This document shows, in pieces, positions 42,409 through 52,190 of a stretch of 64,000 nucleotides of DNA. The translations under genes were made by a program, and so were the position numbers. The stretch's first letter is position 1, and every line of letters begins with the position of its first letter. This DNA is from Rhodospirillaceae bacterium (GTDB lineage Bacteria > Pseudomonadota > Alphaproteobacteria > Rhodospirillales > Casp-alpha2), in the NCBI GenBank assembly GCA_002706405.1, contig PALN01000077.1:1-64000 (forward strand), given 5' to 3'. Under the pieces are notes generated by a model. The model saw nothing but the letters and a program-made list of their open reading frames with translations, made no database searches and was not told where the DNA came from.

Positions 42409-43875
42409 TTGAAACCTTATAAATGGGATAGGGAAACGGACGTCGTTGTCCTGGGCTTCGGCGGCGCCGGCGTGGCGGCGGCGGTCACGGCGCATGATCT
42501 GGGGGCGGAGGTCCTGATCCTGGAAAAGGCGCCCGAAGGACACCACGGCGGCAACACGCGCATCGCGGCCCAGGGATATCTGAACACCTCGGACGCGGAC
42601 CAGGCGGCGACCTATCTGGAAGCCCTGTGCGGGCCCTACAAGGTGCCGGATGAAATGATCCGCACCTGGGCGCAGGAAATGTGCCTGAACAACGATTGGG
42701 TCCGGGAACTCGGCGGCGATCCCCAGGAACACCAGCACCAGCCGGAAGGCATCGAGTATCCGGAACTGCCAGGTGCGACCTGTGTCCACAAGTTCCACGA
42801 CGGTCCGACCTACGGCTATTCCTTCACCTGGCAACGGTTCGAAAGCTTCGTGACGGAACGCGACATTCCGGTCCTGTACGAAACGCCGGGCCGGGAATTG
42901 ATTCAGGACGGCGAGACCCGGGAAATCCTCGGTGTGCGCGCGGAAAAGGACGGCAAGTCCGTTCTCATCAAGGCGCGGCGCGGCGTAGTTCTGACCTGCG
43001 GCGGGTTCGAGAACAATCAGGAAATGATCCGCAACTACCTGCCGGGCGTGTCCCATTGCTATCCGTCGGGGACCCCTTACAACGAAGGCGACGGTATCGC
43101 CATGGCGCTTTCGGTCGGCGCCGACCTGTGGCACATGAACAATTTCGCGGGCCCGTCCATGGCCCTCAAGGTGCCCGAATATCCCGCCACCTTCTCGATC
43201 CAGGCCCTGCATTTCGCCAAGGAATATCCCGGCGGCATGATCATCGTCGGCCCGGACGGTCGGCGGTTCTATGACGAGAAATTCAAGCACCGTCACGGCA
43301 AGGTGCCGATCAACGGCGTGTGGTCGCCGATGCACGTGCCGACTCCCATGTTCATGGTGTTCGACCAGGACATGATGTCGGCGGCACCGCTCTACAACAA
43401 GAACCCCAACCGCGGCTGGACGCCGATCATCTCCCAATATGACTGGAGCGACGACAATTCCGCCGAACTTGAAAAGGGCTGGATCAAGAAGGGTGAGACC
43501 ATTGAGGAACTCGCCCGGATCATCGGCCTGGACCCGGCGGCGCTCGCCGCCACGGTGGCGCGCTGGAACACGCAGGTGGCGGCCGGAGAGGATGCGGACT
43601 TCGGGCGCAAACTGATGTTGTCGCCGCTGGCCAAGGGGCCGTTTTACGCGATGGAACTGTCGCCCTCGATGATCAACACCCAGGGCGGCCCCCGGCGCAA
43701 CGAGGAAGCCAAGATCCTGCGCCCGGACGGCCGGCCCATTCCCCGGCTCTACAGCGCCGGCGAACTGGGATCGATCTTCAGCTATCGGTATCAGGGCACC
43801 GGCAACATCGGCGAATGCCTGGCCTTCGGGCGGATCGCCGGGCGCAACGTCGCCGCCGAAACACCCCTGTCGTGA
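42409..43875 (+). CDS. FAD-dependent oxidoreductase, fumarate reductase/ketosteroid dehydrogenase-like
   Basis: The 488-residue flavoprotein begins with the dinucleotide fold VVLGFGGAGVAAAVTAHD and the acidic LILEK strand, then GGNTRIAAQGYL. The substrate cap follows, and the C-terminal FAD motif YSAGELGSIFSYRYQGTGNIGECLAFGR closes the protein (two contacts, roughly 450-475). This is the succinate/fumarate flavoprotein group that also includes urocanate reductase and 3-ketosteroid dehydrogenases. Start is TTG with GAGGA seven bases upstream. There is no export signal or haem domain. It is the second gene of the divergent unit facing the ABC importer, so it probably acts on the same compound. 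Confidence 0.87.
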   Translation: MKPYKWDRETDVVVLGFGGAGVAAAVTAHDLGAEVLILEKAPEGHHGGNTRIAAQGYLNTSDADQAATYLEALCGPYKVPDEMIRTWAQEMCLNNDWVRELGGDPQEHQHQPEGIEYPELPGATCVHKFHDGPTYGYSFTWQRFESFVTERDIPVLYETPGRELIQDGETREILGVRAEKDGKSVLIKARRGVVLTCGGFENNQEMIRNYLPGVSHCYPSGTPYNEGDGIAMALSVGADLWHMNNFAGPSMALKVPEYPATFSIQALHFAKEYPGGMIIVGPDGRRFYDEKFKHRHGKVPINGVWSPMHVPTPMFMVFDQDMMSAAPLYNKNPNRGWTPIISQYDWSDDNSAELEKGWIKKGETIEELARIIGLDPAALAATVARWNTQVAAGEDADFGRKLMLSPLAKGPFYAMELSPSMINTQGGPRRNEEAKILRPDGRPIPRLYSAGELGSIFSYRYQGTGNIGECLAFGRIAGRNVAAETPLS

Positions 43876-43881
43876 CGGGCG

Positions 43882-44769
43882 TCAGGCCCCGGCCGGTTCG
43901 CTGACCGGGGCCACGTCGACGGCGACCGCGACCTTGTGCTCGCCGCCGCCCAGCACCATGCCGTTGATCGGGCTGACGTCGCCGTAATCGCGGCCCCAGG
44001 CGACGGTGATGTGTTCGTCCCCCGGCATCAGGTTGTTGGTCGGGTCCAGGTCGACCCAGCCGTGGTCCGGCACCCAAACGGCCAACCAGGCGTGTGAGGC
44101 ATCGGCGCCGATCTTGCGTTCCTGGCCTTCGGGCGGGTGGGTGCGCAGGTATCCCGAGACATACCGCGCCGGCAGGCCCAGGGCCCGCAGGCAGGCGATC
44201 TGCAGATGGGCGAAGTCCTGGCACACGCCGCGCTTGTCGGCCAAGACCCGGTCGATGGGGGTGGAAATGTCGGTGACCCCGCCTTCGTACTTGAAGCCCG
44301 TGAAGATGCGGGCCATCAAATCCAACGCCCCTTCCAACACCGGGCGGCCCGGCGGGAACGACGCCTGGGCGAAGGCCTCGGCCTGGGCCGACACGGTGAA
44401 CGGGCTTTCGAACACGTATTGACCCGCGTCCAGGCACGCCGGGTCCGACTGATTGCCCAGATATCCCGCGACCGCTTCCCAGGGCGGCGTGTCGGCCGGG
44501 GTGGGGGCGGGCAGGGCCTGGATGTCGACCTGGCAGGTCGAGGTGATCGAGAGCTTGCGATGGGGCTCTTCGATCGTCAGATAGGTCGTCGGATTGCCGA
44601 AGAAATCCGTGTCGTTCTTGGACAGGGTCGGCGCCGGTTCGATGATCAGGGCGTGATGGCGGGTGATCTGTTGGGGGCAGGGGCGCGGCGCCAGATGCAG
44701 CAGGTGTTGGGACAGCGCCACATCGAAGGCGTAGGTGATCGTCGTCTGATGGCTGATGTCGTAGATCAC
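43882..44769 (-). CDS. transglutaminase-like cysteine hydrolase/ligase
   Basis: The 295-residue protein has the bacterial transglutaminase N-domain (residues 1-75) and a papain-like core. The triad is Cys183 (RGVCQDFAHL), His226 (ASHAWLAVW) and Asp242 (DLDPTNN). There is no signal peptide. It is the last gene of the three-gene minus-strand module and is separated by 17 bp from the ATP-grasp/alpha-E gene. These proteins may cleave or form isopeptide bonds on a conjugate made by the ATP-grasp partner. Confidence 0.92.
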   Translation of the reverse strand: MIYDISHQTTITYAFDVALSQHLLHLAPRPCPQQITRHHALIIEPAPTLSKNDTDFFGNPTTYLTIEEPHRKLSITSTCQVDIQALPAPTPADTPPWEAVAGYLGNQSDPACLDAGQYVFESPFTVSAQAEAFAQASFPPGRPVLEGALDLMARIFTGFKYEGGVTDISTPIDRVLADKRGVCQDFAHLQIACLRALGLPARYVSGYLRTHPPEGQERKIGADASHAWLAVWVPDHGWVDLDPTNNLMPGDEHITVAWGRDYGDVSPINGMVLGGGEHKVAVAVDVAPVSEPAGA

Positions 44770-44786
44770 GGCCTAATACTCGATAC

Positions 44787-47366
44787 TCATGGGACCATGC
44801 CGCCCGCGGCCGTGCTGCGCGTCGGCAGCACGTGGCTGAAGTACTTGCGCGCAAGCGCGTTCGACATTTCCAGGGTCTGATTGGCGATCTGATCCAGGAA
44901 CTGGGCCAGTTCGGTGCGCTGGCCTCGCTTGTTGCGCTGATTGCAGAGCGCCATCACGTCGGCCAGGCGGATCTGGCTGTACATGGACTGGACCAGATAT
45001 TCCTCGCGCGGCAAGGTGGCGCTTTCCTCGTCATGGGGGAAATGGCGGATGTGCTCGCCCAGGGTCGCGACCTGGAAGGCCAGGGACCGGGGATTGGTGT
45101 CGTCGGCCAGCAGAAGGTCGACCACCGCCGGCAACTGCACGCTGGAAAGATAACGCGTGCGGTAGGTCATGGAACTGTCACCCAGTTCCAGCAGCAGGTC
45201 CAGGCGGCCTTCCTCGGCCGGGTTGCCGTCGACCACCAGTTCGCGGATCAACTTGGCCGTATGGGTCGTGCGGTCGACCCGCCGACCCGTGTCCAGCAGC
45301 CGCCAGCCGAGCGAGCGCGTCATGTTTTCCATCTGCATGCCGCTGAAGGCGGATAGTTCCTCCAGGACATGGTTGAGCAAGGCCAGCGCCGCCGATACGT
45401 CGAGCCGCACCATCGCCGCCTGGCCGACGGCGCGCTGGTGCAGGCCGTTCAGCACGCGCCAGGAATCCGTCGACAGGCGCTCGCGGACCATCGAGGCCGT
45501 GCGTTGCAGGTTTTCCAGCAGATTGAGCAGACCGTTGGCCCGCCCCCGGTCGAACAGGATCATGGCCATTTCGCGCTCGACCGCGCGGATGCCGCCGGCG
45601 GCGGCCTTCTGCGCCGTGCGCCGGTTCAGATAATCCAGATCGACCAGGATGTTGGTCAGGCGGGTCAGGGTTTGCGGGTCGTCGCCAGCACCGGCTTCGC
45701 CCGAGAACCGAAGGATCAGGGCCCGCATCAGGCGGACCGAGCTTTCCGTGCGTTCCGCATATCGGCCGAGCCAGAACAGGTTGTCGGCCACGCGCGACGG
45801 CAGGTCCGAGCCGGAGCGCCGAAGCGTCACCGCCTGATCGGGAGCGGCCAGCCGGGTAAAGGTCGAAACGGGCCCGTCGGACAACACCCAGGTATCCTTG
45901 GACGCGTCGCCCTGCTGCATGGTGACGGCCTGGGCGGCGACGCTGTCGGCGGTCCGCGTCAGGCCGCCGGGCATGACCCGGTAGCTGTCGCCGTCGGCGC
46001 AGACATAGACGCGCAGCACGACCGGTCGCGGCTCGATGCCCTTGTCCGACCAGCCGGGGGTGGTCGACAGGGTCAGGGTTTCCTGGCCGAAGTACTGGTA
46101 GCCGCGCTTGCCCAGAAGATCGATGATCTCTTGCCGCCGCTCGCCCGAGGCCTGACCGGGCAGCAAGGCGCCGTTGCGGTTGTTGAGGATCGAGGAATTG
46201 GAAAACGTCGGGCGCAGCACCAGGTCGTCCAGGTGTTGGCTGACGTATTCCCGTTCCTGTTCCTGGCCGCACCACCAGGTCGCCAGGGACGGGACCTTCA
46301 GGTCCTCGCCCAGAAGCTCGCGACACAGGCCTGGATAGAAGCTCATCAGCGCTTCGCATTCGACCACGCCCGACCCCAGCGAATTGGCGACCACCACATT
46401 GCCCGCGCGCACGGCGGCGACCAGCCCGGCGACGCCGAGCAGCGAATCATTGCGCAGTTCCAAGGGGTCGCAGAAATCACTGTCGACGCGACGCAGGATC
46501 AGGTCGACCCGTTTCAGCCCGTTCAGGGTTTTCAGGAATACCTGATTGTCGCGAACGGTCAGGTCGGCGCCCTCGACCAGAGGGAAGCCCAGGTAGCGCG
46601 CCAGATAGGCGTGTTCGAAATAGGTTTCGTTGTGCGGCCCCGGGGTCAGCAGCACGGCCAGGGGGTCGTCCCGGCCCGACAGGCTGATCAGGTTGTCGCT
46701 CAGCGCCTGGAAGAATCCGGCCAGACGGTGAACCTGGGCCGAGCGAAAGATGTCCGGCAGGGTGCGCGCCAGGACGATGCGGTTCTCGAGCGCATAACCG
46801 GCGCCGGACGGTGCCTGGGTGCGGTCGCTGAGGACCCACCAGCGCTGATCGGCTGCGCGGGCCAGGTCGAAGGCCATGAAGTGCAGATGCACGCCGTCCG
46901 GCGGATTGATGCCGTGCATGGGACGCAGGAACGCCGGGTTGCCGTACACCAGCGACGACGGCAACAGGCCGCGTTTCAACAGGTTCTGATCGCCGTAGAT
47001 ATCGTGGACGACGGCATTCAGCAGCTTGGCCCGCTGGATCAGCCCGGCTTCGAGGGTCTTCCATTCCTCGGCCCCGATCAGAAACGGAATCGGGTCCATG
47101 CGCCAGGGACGGGTCGATTCCCCGGTGTCGTCGTAAATGTTGTAGGTGGTGCCGTTTTCCCGGACCAGGCGCTGCGCCGTGTCCCAACGGTCCTGCAATT
47201 CCTGGTCGGAAAACCGTCCCAGGCTTTCCAGGAAATTGCGCCAATGGGGACGGATGCCGGCCTGGGCATCCACCATCTCGTCATAGACGCCGGGGAAGGG
47301 GGCATAGTCGTCGGCCAGGAAAACGCCTGGCGCTGCGCTGTTCTTTGCCGGATTGCTGCCGCTCAC
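44787..47366 (-). CDS. circularly permuted ATP-grasp / alpha-E domain fusion protein
   Basis: The 859-residue protein combines a circularly permuted ATP-grasp domain (about 10-480) with an alpha-E helical domain (about 550-850). The first shows LVYGNPAFLRPMHGI, LTPGPHNETYFEHAYLAR, RRVDSDFCDPLEL, VANSLGSGVVE and FYPGLCRELLGE. The second starts at SRVADNLFWLGRYAER. In other genomes these are often separate neighbouring genes. A GTG at 47366 with GGAG six bases upstream was chosen over the ATG at 47435, whose extension lacks conservation. Peptide-ligase activity is inferred from the fold. Confidence 0.92.
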   Translation of the reverse strand: MSGSNPAKNSAAPGVFLADDYAPFPGVYDEMVDAQAGIRPHWRNFLESLGRFSDQELQDRWDTAQRLVRENGTTYNIYDDTGESTRPWRMDPIPFLIGAEEWKTLEAGLIQRAKLLNAVVHDIYGDQNLLKRGLLPSSLVYGNPAFLRPMHGINPPDGVHLHFMAFDLARAADQRWWVLSDRTQAPSGAGYALENRIVLARTLPDIFRSAQVHRLAGFFQALSDNLISLSGRDDPLAVLLTPGPHNETYFEHAYLARYLGFPLVEGADLTVRDNQVFLKTLNGLKRVDLILRRVDSDFCDPLELRNDSLLGVAGLVAAVRAGNVVVANSLGSGVVECEALMSFYPGLCRELLGEDLKVPSLATWWCGQEQEREYVSQHLDDLVLRPTFSNSSILNNRNGALLPGQASGERRQEIIDLLGKRGYQYFGQETLTLSTTPGWSDKGIEPRPVVLRVYVCADGDSYRVMPGGLTRTADSVAAQAVTMQQGDASKDTWVLSDGPVSTFTRLAAPDQAVTLRRSGSDLPSRVADNLFWLGRYAERTESSVRLMRALILRFSGEAGAGDDPQTLTRLTNILVDLDYLNRRTAQKAAAGGIRAVEREMAMILFDRGRANGLLNLLENLQRTASMVRERLSTDSWRVLNGLHQRAVGQAAMVRLDVSAALALLNHVLEELSAFSGMQMENMTRSLGWRLLDTGRRVDRTTHTAKLIRELVVDGNPAEEGRLDLLLELGDSSMTYRTRYLSSVQLPAVVDLLLADDTNPRSLAFQVATLGEHIRHFPHDEESATLPREEYLVQSMYSQIRLADVMALCNQRNKRGQRTELAQFLDQIANQTLEMSNALARKYFSHVLPTRSTAAGGMVP

Positions 47367-47491
47367 GCGATGCTCCACGCCCGACCGGGCCCATACCCAT
47401 ATTGGAGGGGCGAGGATAGGAGATCGCCGCGCCATCCGCTAGTGCGTTGTTTGATCAAGATGAATCCAGTCTGAAAGGGAGGCTTCCCGGC

Positions 47492-50400
47492 CTAGTGCAC
47501 CGTTTTCGCGCGGCGCAGGTCGAGGGTCATGGGAAATTCGTCGTTGTCGCGGCGCTTGGGCGCGTCGGAGGATCCGGCGGTATGGCCGATCTCTTCGAAC
47601 CGGGCCAGGCGCCGGCTTTCCGCTTCGTAGGCGTTGACCGGGAAATGTTCGAAGTTGCGCCCGCCGGGATGGGCCACGTGATAGGTGCAGCCGGCCACGG
47701 CGCGTCCGGTCCAGGTGTCGTAAAGGTCGAACACCAGGGGCGCGTCCACGTCGACGCCGGGATGCAGGGCCGATGCAGGCTTCCAGGCGCGGAATCGCAC
47801 GCCGGCGAAGAACTCGCCGGCCTTGCCGGTGGATGTCAGGGGCACCTCATAGCCGTTGCAGGCGATGCGGTAACGCCCGCCGGTCATGCCGGTGATCCGC
47901 ACCTGCAGGCGTTCGACGGACGAATCGACGAAGCGCACGGTGCCGCCGGCGGCCCCTTCCTCGCCCATCACGTGCCAGGGTTCCAGCGCCTGGCGCAGTT
48001 CGATCTCCATCTGCTCGTACTGCACGGCGCCATAGCGCGGGAAGCGGAATTCGAAATGCGGCGCGAACCAATCCGCGTCGAAGGCATAGCCCTGGGCGTT
48101 CATGTCGGCGATGACGTTTTCGAAATCGGCCCAGACGGAATGGGGCAGCATGAAACGGTCGTGCAACTGCGTGCCCCAGCGCACCAACGGTCCCGAATAA
48201 GGGGTGTCCCAGAACCGGGCGATCAGGGCGCGCAGCAACAACTGCTGGGTCAGGCTCATGCGCGCGTGGGGCGGCATTTCGAAGGCACGAAATTCGACCA
48301 GGCCCAGGCGGCCCGTGGGCCCGTCCGGGGAATACAGCTTGTCGATGCAGATTTCCGTGCGGTGGGTGTTGCCGGACACGTCGATCAGCAAATTGCGCAG
48401 GGTCCGGTCGATCAGCCAGGGTGGGCATTCCGTGCCCTTTTCCGGAATCTGGGCGAGGGCGATTTCCAACTCGTACAGGCTGTCGTGGCGGGCTTCGTCG
48501 ATGCGCGGCGCCTGGCTGGTCGGGCCGACGAACATGCCGGAAAACAGGTAGCTGAGGCTGGGATGGTGCTGCCAATAGGTGACCAGGCTTTTCAGCAGGT
48601 CCGGGCGGCGCAGGAACGGGCTGTCCTCCGCCGTCGGCCCGCCGGCGACCACGTGATTGCCGCCGCCGGTGCCGGTGTGGCGGCCGTCCAGCATGAACTT
48701 TTCCGTGCCCAGGCGGCTCAGGCGGGCTTCCTCATAAAGCGTTTCCGTGCTCTCGACCATCTCGCGCCAGCTTTCGGCGGGCTTGATGTTGATTTCCAGC
48801 ACCCCCGGGTCCGGCGTCACCTTGATGACGTTCAGGCGCGGATCGTTGGGCGGGGCGTAGCCTTCGATATGCACGGGCATGCCGGTCTCCGCCGTCGCGT
48901 CCTCGATGGCGGCGATCAGGTCCAGGTAGTCTTCCAGGGTTTCCGTCGGCGGCATGAACACGCAAATGCGGCCGTCACGCGGTTCGATGGTCATGGCCGC
49001 GCGGACCCTTCCCTTGGCGCCGGTCACGGACTGTTCGGAAATGGTCTGGCGGCCGGTGCCCGAATGTTCCGCGCCCTGCAGGTAGGGCTGGCGGGCGGCG
49101 TCGGGGCTGGGCAGGTCGCCGCGTTCGTCGAAGGGGTCGGCGGGCACGATATAGGGATAATCCACCGGCGGAATATGGGGCAGGGAATCCAGCGGCAGGC
49201 GGTAACCCACGGGGGAATCGCCCGGGATCAGCACCAGGCGGTCCGTACGCATCGACCAGGGCTCGCTGTACCAGCGCCGATTGCTGGCCCGCGCGTTCCA
49301 GCGCTGCACCGGCAGGACATAGCCCGTCGGCTTCGACAGCCCGCGTGAGAACACCTTGCCCAGGCGTTCGCGCTCCAACGGGTCATCGAGCTTGGAATCC
49401 TCCAGGGTCACGTTTTCCGGCAGGCGGCGTTCCTGCTCCATGAAGTGCCAGGGGTCTTCATAGGCCGGGATGGCGGCGTCGGGCGACACGTCCAGGCGTT
49501 CGGCGATGCCACGGGCGAAGGTCTCGGCGGTTTTGATGTCCGGCTTGTGGTCGTCGACTTCCCGGGCGAAGGCAGCTTGGTCGCGCCAGATCGGCACCCC
49601 GTCGCGCCGCCAATAGAGTGCGAAGGCCCAGCGCGGCAGGGGCTCCCCCGGATACCATTTGCCCTGGCCGAAATGCAGCAGGCCGTCCGGCGCGTATTTG
49701 TCGCGCAGGCGGCGGATCAGGTCGTCGCCCAGGGGCCGCTTGGTCTTGCCCGTGGCGGCGGTGTTCCATTCGTCGGCGTCGACATGGTCGATGGACACGA
49801 AGGTCGGCTCGCCGCCCAGGGTCAGGCGCACGTCGCGCTTTTTCAACTGCTTGTCGATCTCGTCGCCAAGCGCATCGATGGCCTGCCACTGTTCTTCCGT
49901 GTAGGGCTTGGTCACCCGCGGGCTTTCGGCGATGCGGGTGATCACCATGTCGAAATCGAAGTCGACCTCGCTGGGCCCGACGGCGCCCGAGATGGGGGCG
50001 GCACTTCTCGGGCGCGGCGTCGCGGCCAGCGGGATATGCCCCTCGCCGGTCAACAGGCCCGATGTGGGATCGAAGCCGATCCAGCCGGCACCGGGCAGAT
50101 AGACCTCGGTCCAGGCATGCAGGTCGGTGAAATCGACCTCGGACCCGGACGGCCCGTCGAGGGACTTCACGTCCGGTTTCAACTGAATCAGGTAGCCCGA
50201 CACGAAGCGCGCGGCATAGCCCAGGTGGCGCAGGATTTCGACCAGCAGCCAGCCCGTGTCGCGGCACGACCCGCGGCCGCTGGACAGGGTTTCCTCGCAG
50301 GTCTGCACCCCCGGTTCCATGCGGATCAGGTATTCGACCTCGGACTGCAGGCGCTGGTTCAGGGCGACCAGGTATTCGACCGTTCGGCCTTCCTGCTTGG

Positions 50401-50803
50401 GCAATTTATCGAGCCAGGCCTGCAGCAGCGGGCCCGCGGGTTCGGGCTTCAGGTAGGGCTCCAGTTCTTCCCGGAGGGCCGGATCGTAAGAGAAGGGCAG
50501 TTCCTCGGCCTCGGGCTCCAAAAAGAAATCGAAGGGGTTCTGCACCGACATGTCGGCGACCAGATCGACCGTGACCTCGAACTTCTCGACCGGGTCCGGA
50601 TAGACGATGCGCGCCTGATAGTTACCGTGCGGGTCTTGCTGCCAATTGATGAAATAACCTTCGGGCTCGATCTTCAGCGCATAGCTGAGGACCGGCGTGC
50701 GGGCATGGGGGGCCGGGCGCAGGCGGATGATCTGCGGGCCCATCTCGACCTTGCGGTCGTAGATGTAGGAGGTCCGATGGTGCAGGGCGATGTGAATGCT
50801 CAT
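47492..50803 (-). CDS. transglutaminase-like / DUF2126 protein
   Basis: The 1103-residue protein starts with a transglutaminase N-domain and catalytic core with Cys180 (GRGSCRDTGWLL), His229 (DLHAWTEVY) and Asp245 (GFDPTSG). From about residue 340 the DUF2126 part follows, with LTLGGEPTFVSIDH, FGQGKWYPGEPLPRWA and the later TGTGGGNHVVAGG. DUF2126 resembles glutamine-synthetase-like carboxylate-amine ligases. The two halves may therefore make and break amide bonds. It is the first gene of the module, 125 bp upstream of the ATP-grasp/alpha-E gene. Confidence 0.95.
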   Translation of the reverse strand: MSIHIALHHRTSYIYDRKVEMGPQIIRLRPAPHARTPVLSYALKIEPEGYFINWQQDPHGNYQARIVYPDPVEKFEVTVDLVADMSVQNPFDFFLEPEAEELPFSYDPALREELEPYLKPEPAGPLLQAWLDKLPKQEGRTVEYLVALNQRLQSEVEYLIRMEPGVQTCEETLSSGRGSCRDTGWLLVEILRHLGYAARFVSGYLIQLKPDVKSLDGPSGSEVDFTDLHAWTEVYLPGAGWIGFDPTSGLLTGEGHIPLAATPRPRSAAPISGAVGPSEVDFDFDMVITRIAESPRVTKPYTEEQWQAIDALGDEIDKQLKKRDVRLTLGGEPTFVSIDHVDADEWNTAATGKTKRPLGDDLIRRLRDKYAPDGLLHFGQGKWYPGEPLPRWAFALYWRRDGVPIWRDQAAFAREVDDHKPDIKTAETFARGIAERLDVSPDAAIPAYEDPWHFMEQERRLPENVTLEDSKLDDPLERERLGKVFSRGLSKPTGYVLPVQRWNARASNRRWYSEPWSMRTDRLVLIPGDSPVGYRLPLDSLPHIPPVDYPYIVPADPFDERGDLPSPDAARQPYLQGAEHSGTGRQTISEQSVTGAKGRVRAAMTIEPRDGRICVFMPPTETLEDYLDLIAAIEDATAETGMPVHIEGYAPPNDPRLNVIKVTPDPGVLEINIKPAESWREMVESTETLYEEARLSRLGTEKFMLDGRHTGTGGGNHVVAGGPTAEDSPFLRRPDLLKSLVTYWQHHPSLSYLFSGMFVGPTSQAPRIDEARHDSLYELEIALAQIPEKGTECPPWLIDRTLRNLLIDVSGNTHRTEICIDKLYSPDGPTGRLGLVEFRAFEMPPHARMSLTQQLLLRALIARFWDTPYSGPLVRWGTQLHDRFMLPHSVWADFENVIADMNAQGYAFDADWFAPHFEFRFPRYGAVQYEQMEIELRQALEPWHVMGEEGAAGGTVRFVDSSVERLQVRITGMTGGRYRIACNGYEVPLTSTGKAGEFFAGVRFRAWKPASALHPGVDVDAPLVFDLYDTWTGRAVAGCTYHVAHPGGRNFEHFPVNAYEAESRRLARFEEIGHTAGSSDAPKRRDNDEFPMTLDLRRAKTVH

Positions 50804-50913
50804 GGCCGGGATCGCGCCGTTTCATATGGGGTCAAGGGCCCGCGCCGCCGCGGAACCTGATGAATGTTATACCAACACGCGCCCTCACGCCCGTTATTCG
50901 TTCGCGGGCGCAC

Positions 50914-50946
50914 AAAAAAGCCCGCCGGCCCCAAGGGACCGGCGGG
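50914..50946 (-). terminator. intrinsic terminator after the acyl-CoA operon
   Basis: An 8-bp GC stem (CCCGCCGG at 50921-50928 with CCGGCGGG at 50939-50946) is followed on the minus strand by T6 (50914-50919). It lies 38 bp beyond the acyl-CoA dehydrogenase stop and closes that operon. Confidence 0.85.
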
Positions 50947-50983
50947 AAGTAGCAACAGGGAAGTTGATCTAGTTGCCTTCGGT

Positions 50984-52168
50984 CTAGTAGGACCTGGGCA
51001 ACCCCAGCACATGTTGCGCGAGATAGCTGAGGATCAGGTTCGGCGAAATAGGCGCCGTTCGGGCGAGTCGCGCCTCGCGCCATTTACGTTCGATGTGGTA
51101 TTCGCGGGCAAAGGCAAAACCGCCGTGGGTGGTGAAGCAGGCTTCACCGGCGTCCCAGGCCGATTGCGCCGACAGCAGCCGCGCCATGTTGGCTTCCGAA
51201 CCGCAGGGCAGGCCAGCGTCGAACATGGCCGTGGCCTTGCGCACCATCAGGTCGGCGGCTTCGATATCCGCATAGGCCTTGGCGATGGGGAACTGGATGC
51301 CCTGGTTCTGGCCGATGGGCCGCTTGAAGACGATGCGTTCGTTGGCGTAGTCGACGGCCTTTTCGATGAAGTAGCGGCCGTTGCCGATGGCCTCCGACGC
51401 GGTCAGGCAGCGTTCGGCGTTCATGCCGTCGAGGATGTAGCGGAATCCCTTGCCTTCCTCGCCGATCAGGGAATCGCCCGGGATCGGCACGTTGTCGAAG
51501 AACACTTCGCAGGTGTTGTGGTTGACCATGGCGTCGATGGGGCGGATTTCACAGCCGTGCTTCTGCGCTTCCTTGAGATCGATCAGGAAGGTCGAAATGC
51601 CGTCCGTGCGCTTTTCCACCTTGTCGGCGGGGGTGGTGCGGGCCAGCAACAGCATCAGGTCCGAATGGGCCGCGCGCGAGGTCCAGACCTTCTGGCCGTT
51701 GACGACATAACCGTTGCCCTGCTTGTCGGCGCGGGTTTTCAGCTGCGTGGTGTCGGACCCGGTGGTCGGCTCCGTCACGCCGAAGGCCTGCAGACGCAGT
51801 TCGCCGGATGCGATCTTGGGCAGGTAGTAATCCTTTTGCTCTTTCGAGCCGTGCCGCAGGATCGTGCCCATGGTGTACATCTGGGCATGGCCCGGCGAGG
51901 CCGAACACCCGGACGAATTGATGGTCTCCAGGATCACGGCACCGCCGCGCACGGGCAGGCCGGCACCGCCGTATTCCTCGGGGATCAGGGCCGCGAGATA
52001 ACCCGATGCGGTCAGGGCCTCGATGAACTCGGTCGGATAGCTGCCCGACGGCGGCTGGTCTTCCAGCTTGTGCCAGTATTCACCGGGAAAGTCGGCACAG
52101 ACCTTGGCGACCTGTTCACGGATTTCCGGGTAATCGACCTCTAACGGGATGCTCAGTTCGGCGGTCAT
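50984..52168 (-). CDS. acyl-CoA dehydrogenase
   Basis: The 394-residue flavoenzyme has the family motifs AFGVTEPTTGSD (128-139), VNGQKVWTS, GEEGKGFRYILDGMNAER and GRxxxxKAVDYANERIVF-like helix residues. The probable catalytic base is Glu356 in the segment FAREYHIER near the C-terminus, the canonical position. It removes two hydrogens from an acyl-CoA and passes them to ETF. It is the last gene of the CoA operon, 22 bp after the HMG-CoA lyase gene. A branched diacid-CoA such as 3-methylglutaryl-CoA would fit the operon, but the specificity is not readable from sequence. Confidence 0.95.
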   Translation of the reverse strand: MTAELSIPLEVDYPEIREQVAKVCADFPGEYWHKLEDQPPSGSYPTEFIEALTASGYLAALIPEEYGGAGLPVRGGAVILETINSSGCSASPGHAQMYTMGTILRHGSKEQKDYYLPKIASGELRLQAFGVTEPTTGSDTTQLKTRADKQGNGYVVNGQKVWTSRAAHSDLMLLLARTTPADKVEKRTDGISTFLIDLKEAQKHGCEIRPIDAMVNHNTCEVFFDNVPIPGDSLIGEEGKGFRYILDGMNAERCLTASEAIGNGRYFIEKAVDYANERIVFKRPIGQNQGIQFPIAKAYADIEAADLMVRKATAMFDAGLPCGSEANMARLLSAQSAWDAGEACFTTHGGFAFAREYHIERKWREARLARTAPISPNLILSYLAQHVLGLPRSY

Positions 52169-52190
52169 GTCTTCGTCCTTGAATGCAGGG

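Noticed and set aside
45369..47474. A 701-codon plus-strand frame opposite the ATP-grasp/alpha-E gene
   Set aside because: Antisense shadow; Gln/Gly/Arg/Val-rich without motifs.
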